Below are positions 26,071 to 33,641 of a DNA stretch of 64,000 nucleotides, in pieces. The notes below the pieces were generated by a model that saw only the letters and a program-made list of their open reading frames with translations, did no database searches and was not told where the DNA came from. Position 1 is the stretch's first letter, and each line of letters opens with the position of its first letter. The translations under genes and the position numbers were made by a program. Origin of the DNA: JANPCX01 sp031431125. GTDB lineage: Bacteria; Pseudomonadota; Gammaproteobacteria; Burkholderiales; Burkholderiaceae_C. Location of the stretch: contig JANPCX010000053.1 in the NCBI GenBank assembly GCA_031431125.1, positions 1-64,000 on the forward strand, in the 5' to 3' direction.

Positions 26071-26403
26071 ATGGAAGACAACTACAAAATTTGGGACATA
26101 GATCGGCTTCTTCAATCATACAAAGAAGTTCCAGATATAGCCGAAATCGTAAAATCAACAATGGAACATTTATTCATTTTTCTTGAAAAAAATTCTTTAT
26201 TGAAATGTACTGTTTCAGACGGAAAAGGCAATTTAACAAAAAGATTAATAATGAAAGACGAGTTGACAGAGGAAGGCATGAAAATTGCAATCGGCCCCAA
26301 GAATCCAGTTCATAGATGGTTGGGTTCAAAGGGATCGCAGAAAATTCCTCCGAATATGAGCCTATTGGAAAAAGCACTGGCAGAAATTAGAAGAAATGCC
26401 TGA
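26071..26403 (+). CDS. Putative Rhs immunity protein, copy 2
   Basis: 110 residues and clearly homologous to the gene before it over its whole length: MEDNY-x-x-WDID-x-LLQSY, FIFLE-x-NSLLKC, SDGKGNL and GPKNPVHRWL are shared. Differences cluster in the first helix and in the middle (DELTEEGMKIAI against NDLTEDGKKLAS). Tandem immunity copies can reflect displaced older toxin tips or dosage. The stop overlaps a broken frame that follows. Confidence 0.65.
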   Translation: MEDNYKIWDIDRLLQSYKEVPDIAEIVKSTMEHLFIFLEKNSLLKCTVSDGKGNLTKRLIMKDELTEEGMKIAIGPKNPVHRWLGSKGSQKIPPNMSLLEKALAEIRRNA

Positions 26404-26639
26404 CCCCAAAAATCTTGCGCCACGTCAGCATCGACGCACACGGCTTGACAATCACTTTGCAATGCGTGAACCCTAATGCCGAGCCCGACGAGCTGGCCCA
26501 CCGGATTGAGAGCACAACAAGCAACTGCCAATGACGGGTGGTTCTGTTTGAACCCAACCTCGAAGAGGTCATAAACATCATGCGTGAGGGTGAGTGGCGT
26601 GCGCTTGAATTGCCATTGAATGCCGCAAAGTCGGCCTAA
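26400..26639 (+). pseudogene. Frameshifted remnant of a small unknown gene
   Basis: One frame reads LTPKILRHVSIDAHGLTITL... to a TGA at 26531-26533. A second frame continues at once with RVVLFEPNLEEVINIMREGEWRALEL and stops at 26637. The two pieces join as one plausible protein of about 80 residues if one base is lost or gained near 26530, with no normal start codon left. GC is back to the high genomic value. The family is not recognised. It may be a fragment left by exchange of the rhs tip and immunity genes. Confidence 0.5.
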
Positions 26640-26673
26640 AAAAACGTTTGGTAAAAGTTCCTGCTTCGAGGCC

Positions 26674-27510
26674 ATGAACAGTCCGTCAAACTCATCCGTC
26701 CAATGGATCAAAGACTTTGGCATCTGGCACAAAGTGGATGACAAGGGCCGCGACATTTATGTGATCAAGGTCAACCGGCAACGCAAAAGCGTCCGCAAGG
26801 AATTCATTGTGGAGCGCTACCCCAGCAAAGAGGCCGCCGAGACAGCAGCCTTGGCCTTCAGGGATCGGATGCTGAAGGAAATCTTGCCCATGACCAAAAG
26901 GGAATGCACCAGCATTCTGCGAAAGAACAACACCTCTGGCATTCCTGGTGTGGCTTTTCAGAAGTCGACCAACTCTGCAGGATTGGGGTATTGGGTGGCC
27001 TATATTCAACGACCCGGCCAACCCATGGAGCGCAAAGGTTTTTCGGTCAAAAAGTTTGGCTCAGAAAAAGCCTTTGAAATGGCTGTGGCGGCTCGTCAAG
27101 AAATGCTCAAGCAGACCAGTGGATGGATGTCCAAACATCCACGCAGCGCACCCCGTCCTGATACACCGGAGCCTGTGGTTGAATCGCTGGCCGTGCCGCC
27201 AATCATGCAGCGCCCTGTTCAGAAAACGCACAAGGAAACACTGCTAGCACGCCGAGTAACGCGGCAGTGTGTTTTGTCCAATGGTGATGTGATTCAAAGA
27301 CGATACCGGGTTGCTGTCTTCAGGTTTCCAGATGGCCGAACCAAGCTGCGTCAATTTTCGATTAGTCGCTATGGCGAATTGGATGCACTGCTGCTGGCCA
27401 TTGAACAGCGTCAGGCCTGGGAGCGCGAGGCGGTTGCAGAGCAAGGCGACAATGAAAAGCCCAGTCGCAACCGTACCCAGAACACTGCAGCAGCACTCAG
27501 TACTTGCTGA
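26674..27510 (+). CDS. AP2-domain DNA-binding protein (long paralogue)
   Basis: 278 residues from an ATG with GAGG 6 bases upstream. Residues ~84-145 (KNNTSGIPGVAFQKS, a GYWVAYIQRPG strand, then EKAFEMAVAARQEMLKQ) form the AP2 pattern shared with the gene at 5329. The N-terminal ~70 residues and the C-terminal ~190-255 (RQCVLSNGDVIQRRYRVAVFRFPDGRTKLRQFSISRYGELDALLLAIEQRQAW) each repeat a similar strand-strand-strand-helix layout, suggesting three divergent AP2-like units. No nuclease motif. It precedes a strong terminator. DNA binding is likely; target unknown. Confidence 0.65.
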   Translation: MNSPSNSSVQWIKDFGIWHKVDDKGRDIYVIKVNRQRKSVRKEFIVERYPSKEAAETAALAFRDRMLKEILPMTKRECTSILRKNNTSGIPGVAFQKSTNSAGLGYWVAYIQRPGQPMERKGFSVKKFGSEKAFEMAVAARQEMLKQTSGWMSKHPRSAPRPDTPEPVVESLAVPPIMQRPVQKTHKETLLARRVTRQCVLSNGDVIQRRYRVAVFRFPDGRTKLRQFSISRYGELDALLLAIEQRQAWEREAVAEQGDNEKPSRNRTQNTAAALSTC

Positions 27511-27552
27511 GAATAGTTCGCCCAAGCGGTGAAGTCCTCCACCACCCATTCA

Positions 27553-27580
27553 AAGCCAACCCTTCTGGGTTGGCTTTTTC
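27553..27580 (+). terminator. Rho-independent terminator after the AP2 gene
   Basis: A perfect 10-base stem (AAGCCAACCC with GGGTTGGCTT, loop TTCT) ends in a T-run. The stem's own left side carries few A residues, so it mainly serves the rightward AP2 transcript. Confidence 0.85.
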
Positions 27581-28145
27581 ATTTCCGCAAAGCCCCAAAC
27601 GGCGCGGGGTTGCGGGCGGTTCTGCGTGTGCTGGCGTGTCGGCTAGAGCGACCGTTTTAGCCCCGTTCGACTCCGTTTTGCTCTCTCTTTCTCTAAAAAT
27701 ATCGTTAACCGCTACGAACTGGCACACGCAGAACCCCTGTATTCATGCGGGTTTGCGCCTGTGTCGGAAAGGGTGGTTTGACGCATGGATTGCTGGCAAA
27801 TTTGACGTGGGCGACATTGTGCGAACTTTTTTTCACAACACAACACACCGGAAAAAAGCCATGCTCATTCTGAATGCGGTGAAAGTCGACCGCTACGAGG
27901 ATCTGCCATGGAGAGCATCATGGCGAATGACTGTTCCAGGCTAGTCGGCGACATTGGGCCGCTTGGCGTGATTAGTGGCATCCACTATGCAGACTCATTC
28001 GCTTCGGCATAACTCGGCAGGCATGTTCCTAGTCGGGCCCAGAGTGAGCGGCTGGCACCTTGGCCCGTCCTGGGGCGCGGTTGCTAGGGTTTGCGCGGCC
28101 CTCAAAAGAGGCAAAGGGGCGTCGACTCTTCATGGCAGAATAGTA
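27581..28145. other. Gene-free stretch with one arm of a short dispersed repeat
   Basis: No convincing gene is seen. The open frames lack ribosome sites and protein-like composition. The stretch holds one copy of a ~38-base sequence (27742-27779) that recurs at 31951-31989. T-rich runs near 27670-27700 precede it. The last part probably contains the promoter of the operon that starts at 28184. Confidence 0.5.
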
Positions 28146-28158
28146 GACAAATTTTGTC
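28146..28158. promoter_or_regulatory. Inverted repeat GACAAATTTTGTC upstream of the TIGR04255-HNH operon
   Basis: A perfect 6-base inverted repeat around one central T lies 26 bases before the ATG of the TIGR04255 gene. It fits a dimeric repressor operator at the promoter. No regulator gene lies nearby, so the binding protein is unknown. Confidence 0.4.
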
Positions 28159-28183
28159 CACACGCGTGCAGCCCGCGACAAAT

Positions 28184-28966
28184 ATGAACCCAACTTGGGA
28201 AGCAGACACTCTGGTTAAGGTACGTTCGACGAACGTCGATCGTTACAAGCGCAACTATTTGCGGCAAGCGGTCTGTGAGTTGCGTTTTCCCACTCTCATG
28301 GAACTCGGAGCAGCGAGGCCGCCCGAGCAGTTTGTGACGGCGCTTCGAAAGGACTACCCCTATCTCGAATTGCAGAATGAGGTGACTTTTGCTTTGGGGA
28401 GTGTGTCGTCTGGTTCGAACAGCACGCATGTTTTTCGATCTGCAAAGCAGAATTGGACTGTGTCGCTGAAGGAAAGTGCTGTTTCGATTGAGACCACTGC
28501 GTATACGGAATACGCGCAAATGCGTGAGAAGGTGCTACGTGTGGTTGATGCAGCGATAAAGGTTATTGATTCAGATTTTTTCACCCGGGTAGGACTTCGA
28601 TACATCAATGTCATTGATGGGGCGGAAGATCCTCGCAATGGTTGGGTCAACCCCCAGCTTGTTGCTCCGATTGTCGGCAGTAATTTCACAGGCATCGGCG
28701 ATTACGCTGGGAAAATGCAACTTGTCGCTGGAGATGGTGGCTGTTTGCTGCAGCATGGGTTAAAGATCAGCCGTCAGCAGAAGGAAGTACCGATACATCC
28801 GGAGTACCTGCTGGACGTTGATATCTATCGCAACGAAGTTGCCGGAGGTGATGTCGCGGCCGCATTGGATGTAATGCATTCGCAGGCTTTTGATATTTTT
28901 GACTGGTCGCTTGGAGAGAAAGCTCGTGAGCATCTCTCCACTACCAAAAAATCTATGAAAGTGTAG
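28184..28966 (+). CDS. TIGR04255-family protein, first gene of an HNH operon
   Basis: 260 residues from ATG (an upstream frame to 28091 lacks a ribosome site). The family pattern is seen: NYLRQAVCELRFPTLMELG near the N-terminus, the charged strand NEVTFALG, FFTRVGLRYINVID in the middle and a C-terminal helical part (AAALDVMHSQAFDIFDWSLGEKAREH). TIGR04255 proteins are of unknown biochemical role, and I recall them in accessory islands. Here it leads three same-strand genes ending in an HNH nuclease, with gaps of 7 and 2 bases. Confidence 0.7.
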   Translation: MNPTWEADTLVKVRSTNVDRYKRNYLRQAVCELRFPTLMELGAARPPEQFVTALRKDYPYLELQNEVTFALGSVSSGSNSTHVFRSAKQNWTVSLKESAVSIETTAYTEYAQMREKVLRVVDAAIKVIDSDFFTRVGLRYINVIDGAEDPRNGWVNPQLVAPIVGSNFTGIGDYAGKMQLVAGDGGCLLQHGLKISRQQKEVPIHPEYLLDVDIYRNEVAGGDVAAALDVMHSQAFDIFDWSLGEKAREHLSTTKKSMKV

Positions 28967-28973
28967 ACGTACC

Positions 28974-29489
28974 ATGGACTTCTACGTTGATACAACCCCC
29001 CTGATAACGCCGCTGTCTAGCTGGATTGGTACAGCTCCTTTTGATCCGAAAAAACAAGTCCTTAAGGAGGCAATTAACCGAACAGCTTTTGCGTCCGAGA
29101 AATCTCAAATTGTTGATCTCTTCGATGATGCAAAGGAGGGGCCACAAGCTCCGACTGCGCTAGCGCCAACACCGACAGGCGCGCCTAACGTGACGCCAAT
29201 TGGGAATGAGTCATCAAAGGTCAATATTGCAAGAACCGACTTCCATTCGGGTCAAGACGAAGACCGCATTGCAAGGCGCCGCGTTGAGTTAATGGCTGCC
29301 AAGTACGCTGGCGGCAAAAATACAGCTGAAATAGTTGCTCGGCTAGAAATCCTCAACAACCGTTTGATTGAAAAATCACCGCGCATCACACCAGCCCAGG
29401 TTGATGCCTTGGAAACGGCGACGCTGATGGCGGCACGAAGTAAGATTGCTCGGGAAGAGCGTGCCCAGCGACTTGGGATTTCTATTTAG
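28974..29489 (+). CDS. Hypothetical middle protein of the TIGR04255-HNH operon
   Basis: 171 residues. An N-terminal part (PLSSWIGTAPFDPKKQVLKEAINRTAF) is joined by a flexible proline/threonine-rich linker (~55-85) to a helical C-terminal part (RIARRRVELMAAKYAGGKNTAEIVARLEILNNRLIEKSPRIT...). The last part looks like a coiled or bundle interaction region. No catalytic motif is seen. It lies 7 bases after the TIGR04255 gene and 2 before the HNH gene, so it is part of the same system, perhaps as a bridge between the two. Confidence 0.6.
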   Translation: MDFYVDTTPLITPLSSWIGTAPFDPKKQVLKEAINRTAFASEKSQIVDLFDDAKEGPQAPTALAPTPTGAPNVTPIGNESSKVNIARTDFHSGQDEDRIARRRVELMAAKYAGGKNTAEIVARLEILNNRLIEKSPRITPAQVDALETATLMAARSKIAREERAQRLGISI

Positions 29490-29491
29490 TC

Positions 29492-30175
29492 GTGGCGCTT
29501 TTCCAATACCCTAAGGCGAAACACATTCGCTCCCTCAAACCACGGAAGTTTAAGCAATACCGTACATACAAGCGTTTCTTGCAGTGGGAGTTTGCGAGGG
29601 TATGTGTGTATTGTCGACAACCCGACAGCAGTGCACCCAACCTGAATTTCGGAGTGGATCACTACAGGCCAAAGGGGATTCAGAGGTTTGCTCCCCTTTT
29701 GTGTGACTATCAGAACCTGTTTTATTGCTGTGGTATCTGCAATAGCCGGAAGAACAACGATTGGCCTGCTGATGAGAAAACTGGGCCGTTCGTTGTCAAT
29801 CCATGTAATCATGAAATGACTAAACACCTGCGGTTCGATGCTTCTACCGGTCGCATGGAGCCGCAGTCAGCTGATGGGAAGCATACGGAAGAATTACTGC
29901 TTCTCAACGATAACGCTACGGTGCGATACAGACTGGGGGCATTGAAAACCGTGAGCTTACTCGAGTCTGAAATCGCAAGCCAAGAAAAGATGTTAAGAGA
30001 GGTGGCTCGCTTGGTACGGACGGGCAAGCTAACCAAAAAGGAAGGTGCCGCCGAGGCGGCAGCTATCAACAACGAGTTGGATGTACTGCGAGACATGTTG
30101 CTGCGGACGACGGGAGAGCTACCATTGCCTGCATTGCCCCGTCATCGAGTTGGGTTGACGTTACTTTCCGCTTAG
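29492..30175 (+). CDS. HNH endonuclease
   Basis: 227 residues from GTG, 2 bases after the previous stop. The HNH core is intact: zinc-type cysteines C38/C41 (CVYC), the D56-H57 pair in GVDHYRPKG and the closing CGICNSRKNN with N84. A helical C-terminal domain (~130-210) follows. It should cut DNA with a metal ion. It carries no DNA-binding domain that I can recognise, so the two upstream proteins may supply targeting or sensing. With them it forms a compact three-gene system typical in size for phage defence. Confidence 0.8.
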   Translation: MALFQYPKAKHIRSLKPRKFKQYRTYKRFLQWEFARVCVYCRQPDSSAPNLNFGVDHYRPKGIQRFAPLLCDYQNLFYCCGICNSRKNNDWPADEKTGPFVVNPCNHEMTKHLRFDASTGRMEPQSADGKHTEELLLLNDNATVRYRLGALKTVSLLESEIASQEKMLREVARLVRTGKLTKKEGAAEAAAINNELDVLRDMLLRTTGELPLPALPRHRVGLTLLSA

Positions 30176-30436
30176 AGGCCGAATCCACTTTTCTATTTTC
30201 TGGTTTATCGCTATTCGTTGTTTGGCATGACAACGCGAGCATCGTTCTGACGGTGGTAGTCAAACGCCAACGCCTTCTGAAATCTTCTGCATTAAGGGAC
30301 TATGCATGCGGGCGTCAATGGGGGGTGAAAAACCAGATGTTTCGGCGGGGCAGGCAACCGATCAAGGACCCTCTTGAAGAACTAATTGTTCGTGTTTTGG
30401 CGGACACGGGGCCGCACTCGCTGCGAGCGCGAGCCT

Positions 30437-30934
30437 TCACAGCGCGTGCTCTACCCGCTTGATGAATTCAAGAAGTGCGGGGTCTTGCCGTTGAACAGCG
30501 TACGTCTTTGTTCCAGAGTCCAGATCGACTTCGAGTCGCGTGTAGCCTCGGTAAGCAAACCATGCCCCCCACAAACAGGCAACGCCAACTATGGCTCCTA
30601 CAGCAGCGAAGATATAGCCTTCCTTTATTTTTTGTGCTGCTGCAGCCGCTTCCGAAGCTGGTATGTTCTGCATAACAAAACCGACTATAAGCGGGGCCGC
30701 CAATCCAATTCCAGCGCAAGCTGCAAATGCCACGAATGAGAGCCAGTTGCGTCCTGTTTCAATGCGCACGGCCCTAATTCGATTGAGCGGATGGGTTTCT
30801 CGCTTTGATCCTGCGACGAGAACCAATCGTTTGCTGGTCAGAACTGCCTCCTTTCCAAGCGCGCTACTGCCAGGAAAGCTGTATTGGGCAACAAGTATCT
30901 CCTCGGGGCCGAGCTCGACGGTGTTTTGATTCAT
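30437..30934 (-). CDS. Hypothetical membrane protein with a PH-like N-terminal region
   Basis: 165 residues. The first ~60 residues (GPEEILVAQYSFPGSSALGKEAVLTSKRLVLVAGSKRETHPLNRIRAVRIETG) show the strand pattern of bacterial PH-like domains. Two membrane segments follow (WLSFVAFAACAGIGLAAPLIVGFV and GYIFAAVGAIVGVACLWGAWFAY), and the C-terminus returns to strands with LDSGTKTYAVQ. The protein likely sits in the inner membrane with both ends in the cytoplasm. It stands alone between opposite-strand genes. No function can be assigned. Confidence 0.65.
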   Translation of the reverse strand: MNQNTVELGPEEILVAQYSFPGSSALGKEAVLTSKRLVLVAGSKRETHPLNRIRAVRIETGRNWLSFVAFAACAGIGLAAPLIVGFVMQNIPASEAAAAAQKIKEGYIFAAVGAIVGVACLWGAWFAYRGYTRLEVDLDSGTKTYAVQRQDPALLEFIKRVEHAL

Positions 30935-31175
30935 GCCTTGGCTTCCACTTTTGGTGGTGATAGACGTTATTTGTTAGCCGCATGCGTGCGCGAACAAATT
31001 TTCGCTTCGATTTCTGCTGCTATGGTTTTGGATGTTCGCCTCGCTGGCCATGAAGGCCTAGGAGCAATCTGGCCCAGGGCGATTCTTGTCCGGCAAAACT
31101 GGGTTGCCTTCTTGTAACCGTTGACCAGCCCCCCATAGTGACTGATGCGCTGGGTGCCGACGCACAGACTCACAG

Positions 31176-31781
31176 TCAGGAAGGTGTGCATCCCTCTGAC
31201 GGCGAAGGCGTGCTTTCGACGCGACGCTCAGGTCCATAAAACAGACCTGGCGCGAAATCATAGAGTGGCTTACACGCAAGGAGTTGCCCTTCTTGTGAGA
31301 CAGACATAACGCTTGACAACGCCTCCGGTGAAATATGCCCGCTTGTGCTGCGACCATCTTCCTTCTTCAGATTTGCGAGAGCCTTGACGTAGCGCCTGAA
31401 CTCCTCCCCATCAATGCCAAAACTCAGGGATGCCAGGGCAGATTCGCGGGGCTTGCGTGAGAAATATGTCTCAGCGGCTAGCTCAAGTGTCATGGGTGAA
31501 TGTGCCGATAGAGCACCGAACACAATGTGGTGATGCTCGTAGTCCCACAGGTCTCTGCGTGCCTCGTCGACGTTGTGGAACAGGGACTCCTCCGTAGGAA
31601 TTTCGCCTGCATCTCGTTTGAACTCGATGAGCACCAGCCTTGAATCGGCTCCAAACAGCGCATCTCCCACCAGCCTTTCGTGCTTGCCCGAGAGCGGCGC
31701 AGCTAAATCACACTTGCCAGCTTGAAATGCTGCAACAACGAATGCGTACTCGACTGTCTTTTCCCACCAATCTTGTTCCAT
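31176..31781 (-). CDS. Orphan PD-(D/E)XK-like nuclease-fold protein
   Basis: 201 residues from ATG. The N-terminal ~60 residues contain a restriction-endonuclease-like core: a helix with E8 (WWEKTVEYAFVV), then HERLVGDALF with D40, a strand RLVLIEFKRD with E53 and K55, and a following helix region. The C-terminal half is helical and unrecognised. No helicase, methyltransferase or toxin partner adjoins it. It may be an orphan restriction protein or a cargo nuclease of the island. Assignment is from motif spacing only. Confidence 0.55.
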   Translation of the reverse strand: MEQDWWEKTVEYAFVVAAFQAGKCDLAAPLSGKHERLVGDALFGADSRLVLIEFKRDAGEIPTEESLFHNVDEARRDLWDYEHHHIVFGALSAHSPMTLELAAETYFSRKPRESALASLSFGIDGEEFRRYVKALANLKKEDGRSTSGHISPEALSSVMSVSQEGQLLACKPLYDFAPGLFYGPERRVESTPSPSEGCTPS

Positions 31782-32265
31782 AGGGGGATCCTCATTGCGG
31801 CCAAAAATAGCGTTTATCTGCCACGCCACCCATGCCTGAATGTGAGTGGATGCAGCTCTTGATGCTTGATTATGTCTGCACGTAATGGCTGCAATACAAG
31901 GTCGGTCCTGATGTCGTTTTGGCCAGCTGGCGCTGGCCAAAAATCCAGTATCCATGCGGGTTTGCGCCCTTGTCGAAAATGGTGGTTGGTCAAGTTCATC
32001 GCATGCGATTGGACGCTTTTGTGTAAAAAAATGTCCTTCGTTAGCATTCGCCTGTCATGGGCTGTCCACAAGAACTGTGGGCAATCCTGTGGATAAATGC
32101 ACCCCACTGCGCTGCAGGCCTTGTAGCCATTGAGTTTGTGATCGCTGCATGCGTAAGTGGCACCTTTGATGTCCCTCACAGTAGGGGCTGACTTGACTTG
32201 GTGCACCTACTGTCCTGATGCATTCAAAATCTAGTCGAGATTCCACGAACCCATCTGGAGCCGCA
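31782..32265. other. Gene-free gap with hairpin, repeat copy and DnaA-like box
   Basis: No gene is supported. The gap contains a 10-base perfect inverted repeat (TTTTGGCCAG at 31917 with CTGGCCAAAA at 31933), then the second copy of the ~38-base repeat (31951-31989), then a reverse DnaA-box-like TGTGGATAA at 32089-32097. The right end must hold the promoter of the lipoprotein gene. Confidence 0.5.
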
Positions 32266-32946
32266 ATGAAGAGATTTTTTGTGAATTCAGCCGCGACTTT
32301 TTGTGTTGGACTGACCGCCTGCACTACAACTGGCGTGATCAAGAAGGAAGAGGTATCGCTGGCTCAAACAGTCGAGCAGTTTGTGGAACGACAATTCAGA
32401 GCGTTCGAACTGCCCAGCATCCCGTTCACCCAGCAGCAGCCCAAACCAAAATTGGCATCCGGCGAAGCGCTGTACGACGCGTATTTCACCAACGCCAACC
32501 CTTCACAGCTGGCTTTACCGGCTCGAAACCTCAAGGTCTTCTGCGAGGCCCAAGGCGGGAGTTTCTCGCAGATAGAAGCCAGCCGCATTTCCGCCTCCAA
32601 GCTGGCCACGCCAGAGATGACGTCCAGTGATGTTTTCTATGGCGTGCGTGCCACCTACAGGGAGATGGGCGCAGAACCCCAACTTGCCAATCTGACGGCA
32701 GCATACGAAGCGCATTTCTATCAGCGTTTTGTTGATGCTTACTACCCCCAACGGGTCAGAGACACTTTGTCCAGCATGCAACGCGGAGGCGCGTTCGGGA
32801 AATATGGCTGCAAGCGGGCCGATCAGCCCCTCTGGGTTGCGGCGATTGAGCCCACCCAGTTCACCCCCTCAAGTGATCCGCAAAATTTGCTGCTGACCGC
32901 ATCGATGACGCTGTACATCAAAGCTGTAACGCTCAAAAAACAGTAG
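32266..32946 (+). CDS. Putative lipoprotein
   Basis: 226 residues from an ATG with GGAG upstream. The start KRFFVNSAATFCVGLTACTTTG is a lipoprotein signal peptide with lipobox LTAC, so the mature protein would begin at that cysteine and be anchored to a membrane, probably the outer one. The mature part has a charged linker, then mixed helix/strand segments with cysteines at FCEAQGGSF and YGCKRAD. No known domain is recognised. It converges with the small gene that follows. Confidence 0.75.
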   Translation: MKRFFVNSAATFCVGLTACTTTGVIKKEEVSLAQTVEQFVERQFRAFELPSIPFTQQQPKPKLASGEALYDAYFTNANPSQLALPARNLKVFCEAQGGSFSQIEASRISASKLATPEMTSSDVFYGVRATYREMGAEPQLANLTAAYEAHFYQRFVDAYYPQRVRDTLSSMQRGGAFGKYGCKRADQPLWVAAIEPTQFTPSSDPQNLLLTASMTLYIKAVTLKKQ

Positions 32947-32959
32947 GCCAACAACAGTA

Positions 32960-33202
32960 TCAAATGGCGGCTGAATCAGCCGATTTGGTTTCCACGGCTT
33001 GTTTGCCTCGCCGGGTGACTTCCAAAACCACGGCCGGATCTTGTTCGCCGTAGTTGTCACGCCCTTTCTTTGGGGCTGGAATGGCAACCCGAATACACCC
33101 GAGTACTTTCAGATTTCTAGCCAAATCGATCTCGTGCGATAAAACCAGCGAAGTCGGCATCTTGGTTTGTGCAAGCCGATGCAGCAGGTCAAACTCATTC
33201 AT
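32960..33202 (-). CDS. Small hypothetical protein
   Basis: 80 residues from the ATG giving MNEFDLLHRL; an upstream codon at 33223 would add 7 residues. A predicted mixed fold (LLHRLAQTKMPTSLVLSHEIDLARNLKVLGCIRVAIPA) ends in a basic stretch (LEVTRRGKQAV) that resembles the wing of small winged-helix proteins. It could be a DNA-binding regulator. It stands alone, tail to tail with the lipoprotein gene. Confidence 0.5.
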   Translation of the reverse strand: MNEFDLLHRLAQTKMPTSLVLSHEIDLARNLKVLGCIRVAIPAPKKGRDNYGEQDPAVVLEVTRRGKQAVETKSADSAAI

Positions 33203-33368
33203 ACACTGATCTCTCTTCAACAACTCACTTTGAGCCGGATCAGTCTAGCTTGGCATCGGGCCTGAAAACTGCGGTTAGATTTCGCTGATCACGGTCGTCA
33301 AAGTTTTGGCTCTGCAACGATTCAAGCGATCCGCACACGAAGGCTGTGACGTTTTATGGGTGAGCACC

Positions 33369-33641
33369 TTACGATTTGGGTTTCCTTGGCCGTCGAGGAG
33401 GCTTGGTTGCCGACGCCAACTTAATGTCAGCCTCACGTTCTTTCCGCTCGGCTTCCAACCCGGCGAGCCGTCGCTTCTCATCATCGGCGTTGTGCCTGGC
33501 GTGACCTACCATGTCACGACAAATTTCGACACACCCGTCGCAGATGTAGGTGTCATTCCCTCCAGCGATCAGTATCTGAACTTCGTATTGGCTGCTCCCG
33601 CAGAAGCTGCACTTGAGTGCGGGGATTGACGTATCAGACAA
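33369..33641 (-). CDS. ClpX-type C4 zinc-finger protein
   Basis: 90 residues. The N-terminal ~45 residues are a ClpX-like zinc-binding domain with C11, C14, C34 and C37 (CSFCGSS... YICDGCVEIC), known from ClpX as a dimerising and substrate/adaptor-binding module. The rest is a charged helix (DDEKRRLAGLEAERKEREADIKL) and a basic tail. Full ClpX is 420 residues with an AAA+ motor, which is absent. It lies directly against the restriction-subunit-like gene, which is read into it from upstream. Confidence 0.8.
   Translation of the reverse strand: MSDTSIPALKCSFCGSSQYEVQILIAGGNDTYICDGCVEICRDMVGHARHNADDEKRRLAGLEAERKEREADIKLASATKPPRRPRKPKS

Noticed and set aside
27660..27690. GTTCGACTCC, tRNA T-arm-like sequence
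   Set aside because: No acceptor stem, anticodon arm or D-arm can be folded around it.
27504..27944. Rightward open frame of 146 codons after the AP2 gene
   Set aside because: It starts inside the AP2 gene end, runs through a strong terminator, lacks a ribosome site and has no protein-like pattern.
32089..32097. Chromosomal or plasmid origin at a DnaA-like box
   Set aside because: Single box, no cluster, no AT-rich unwinding region and no initiator gene nearby.
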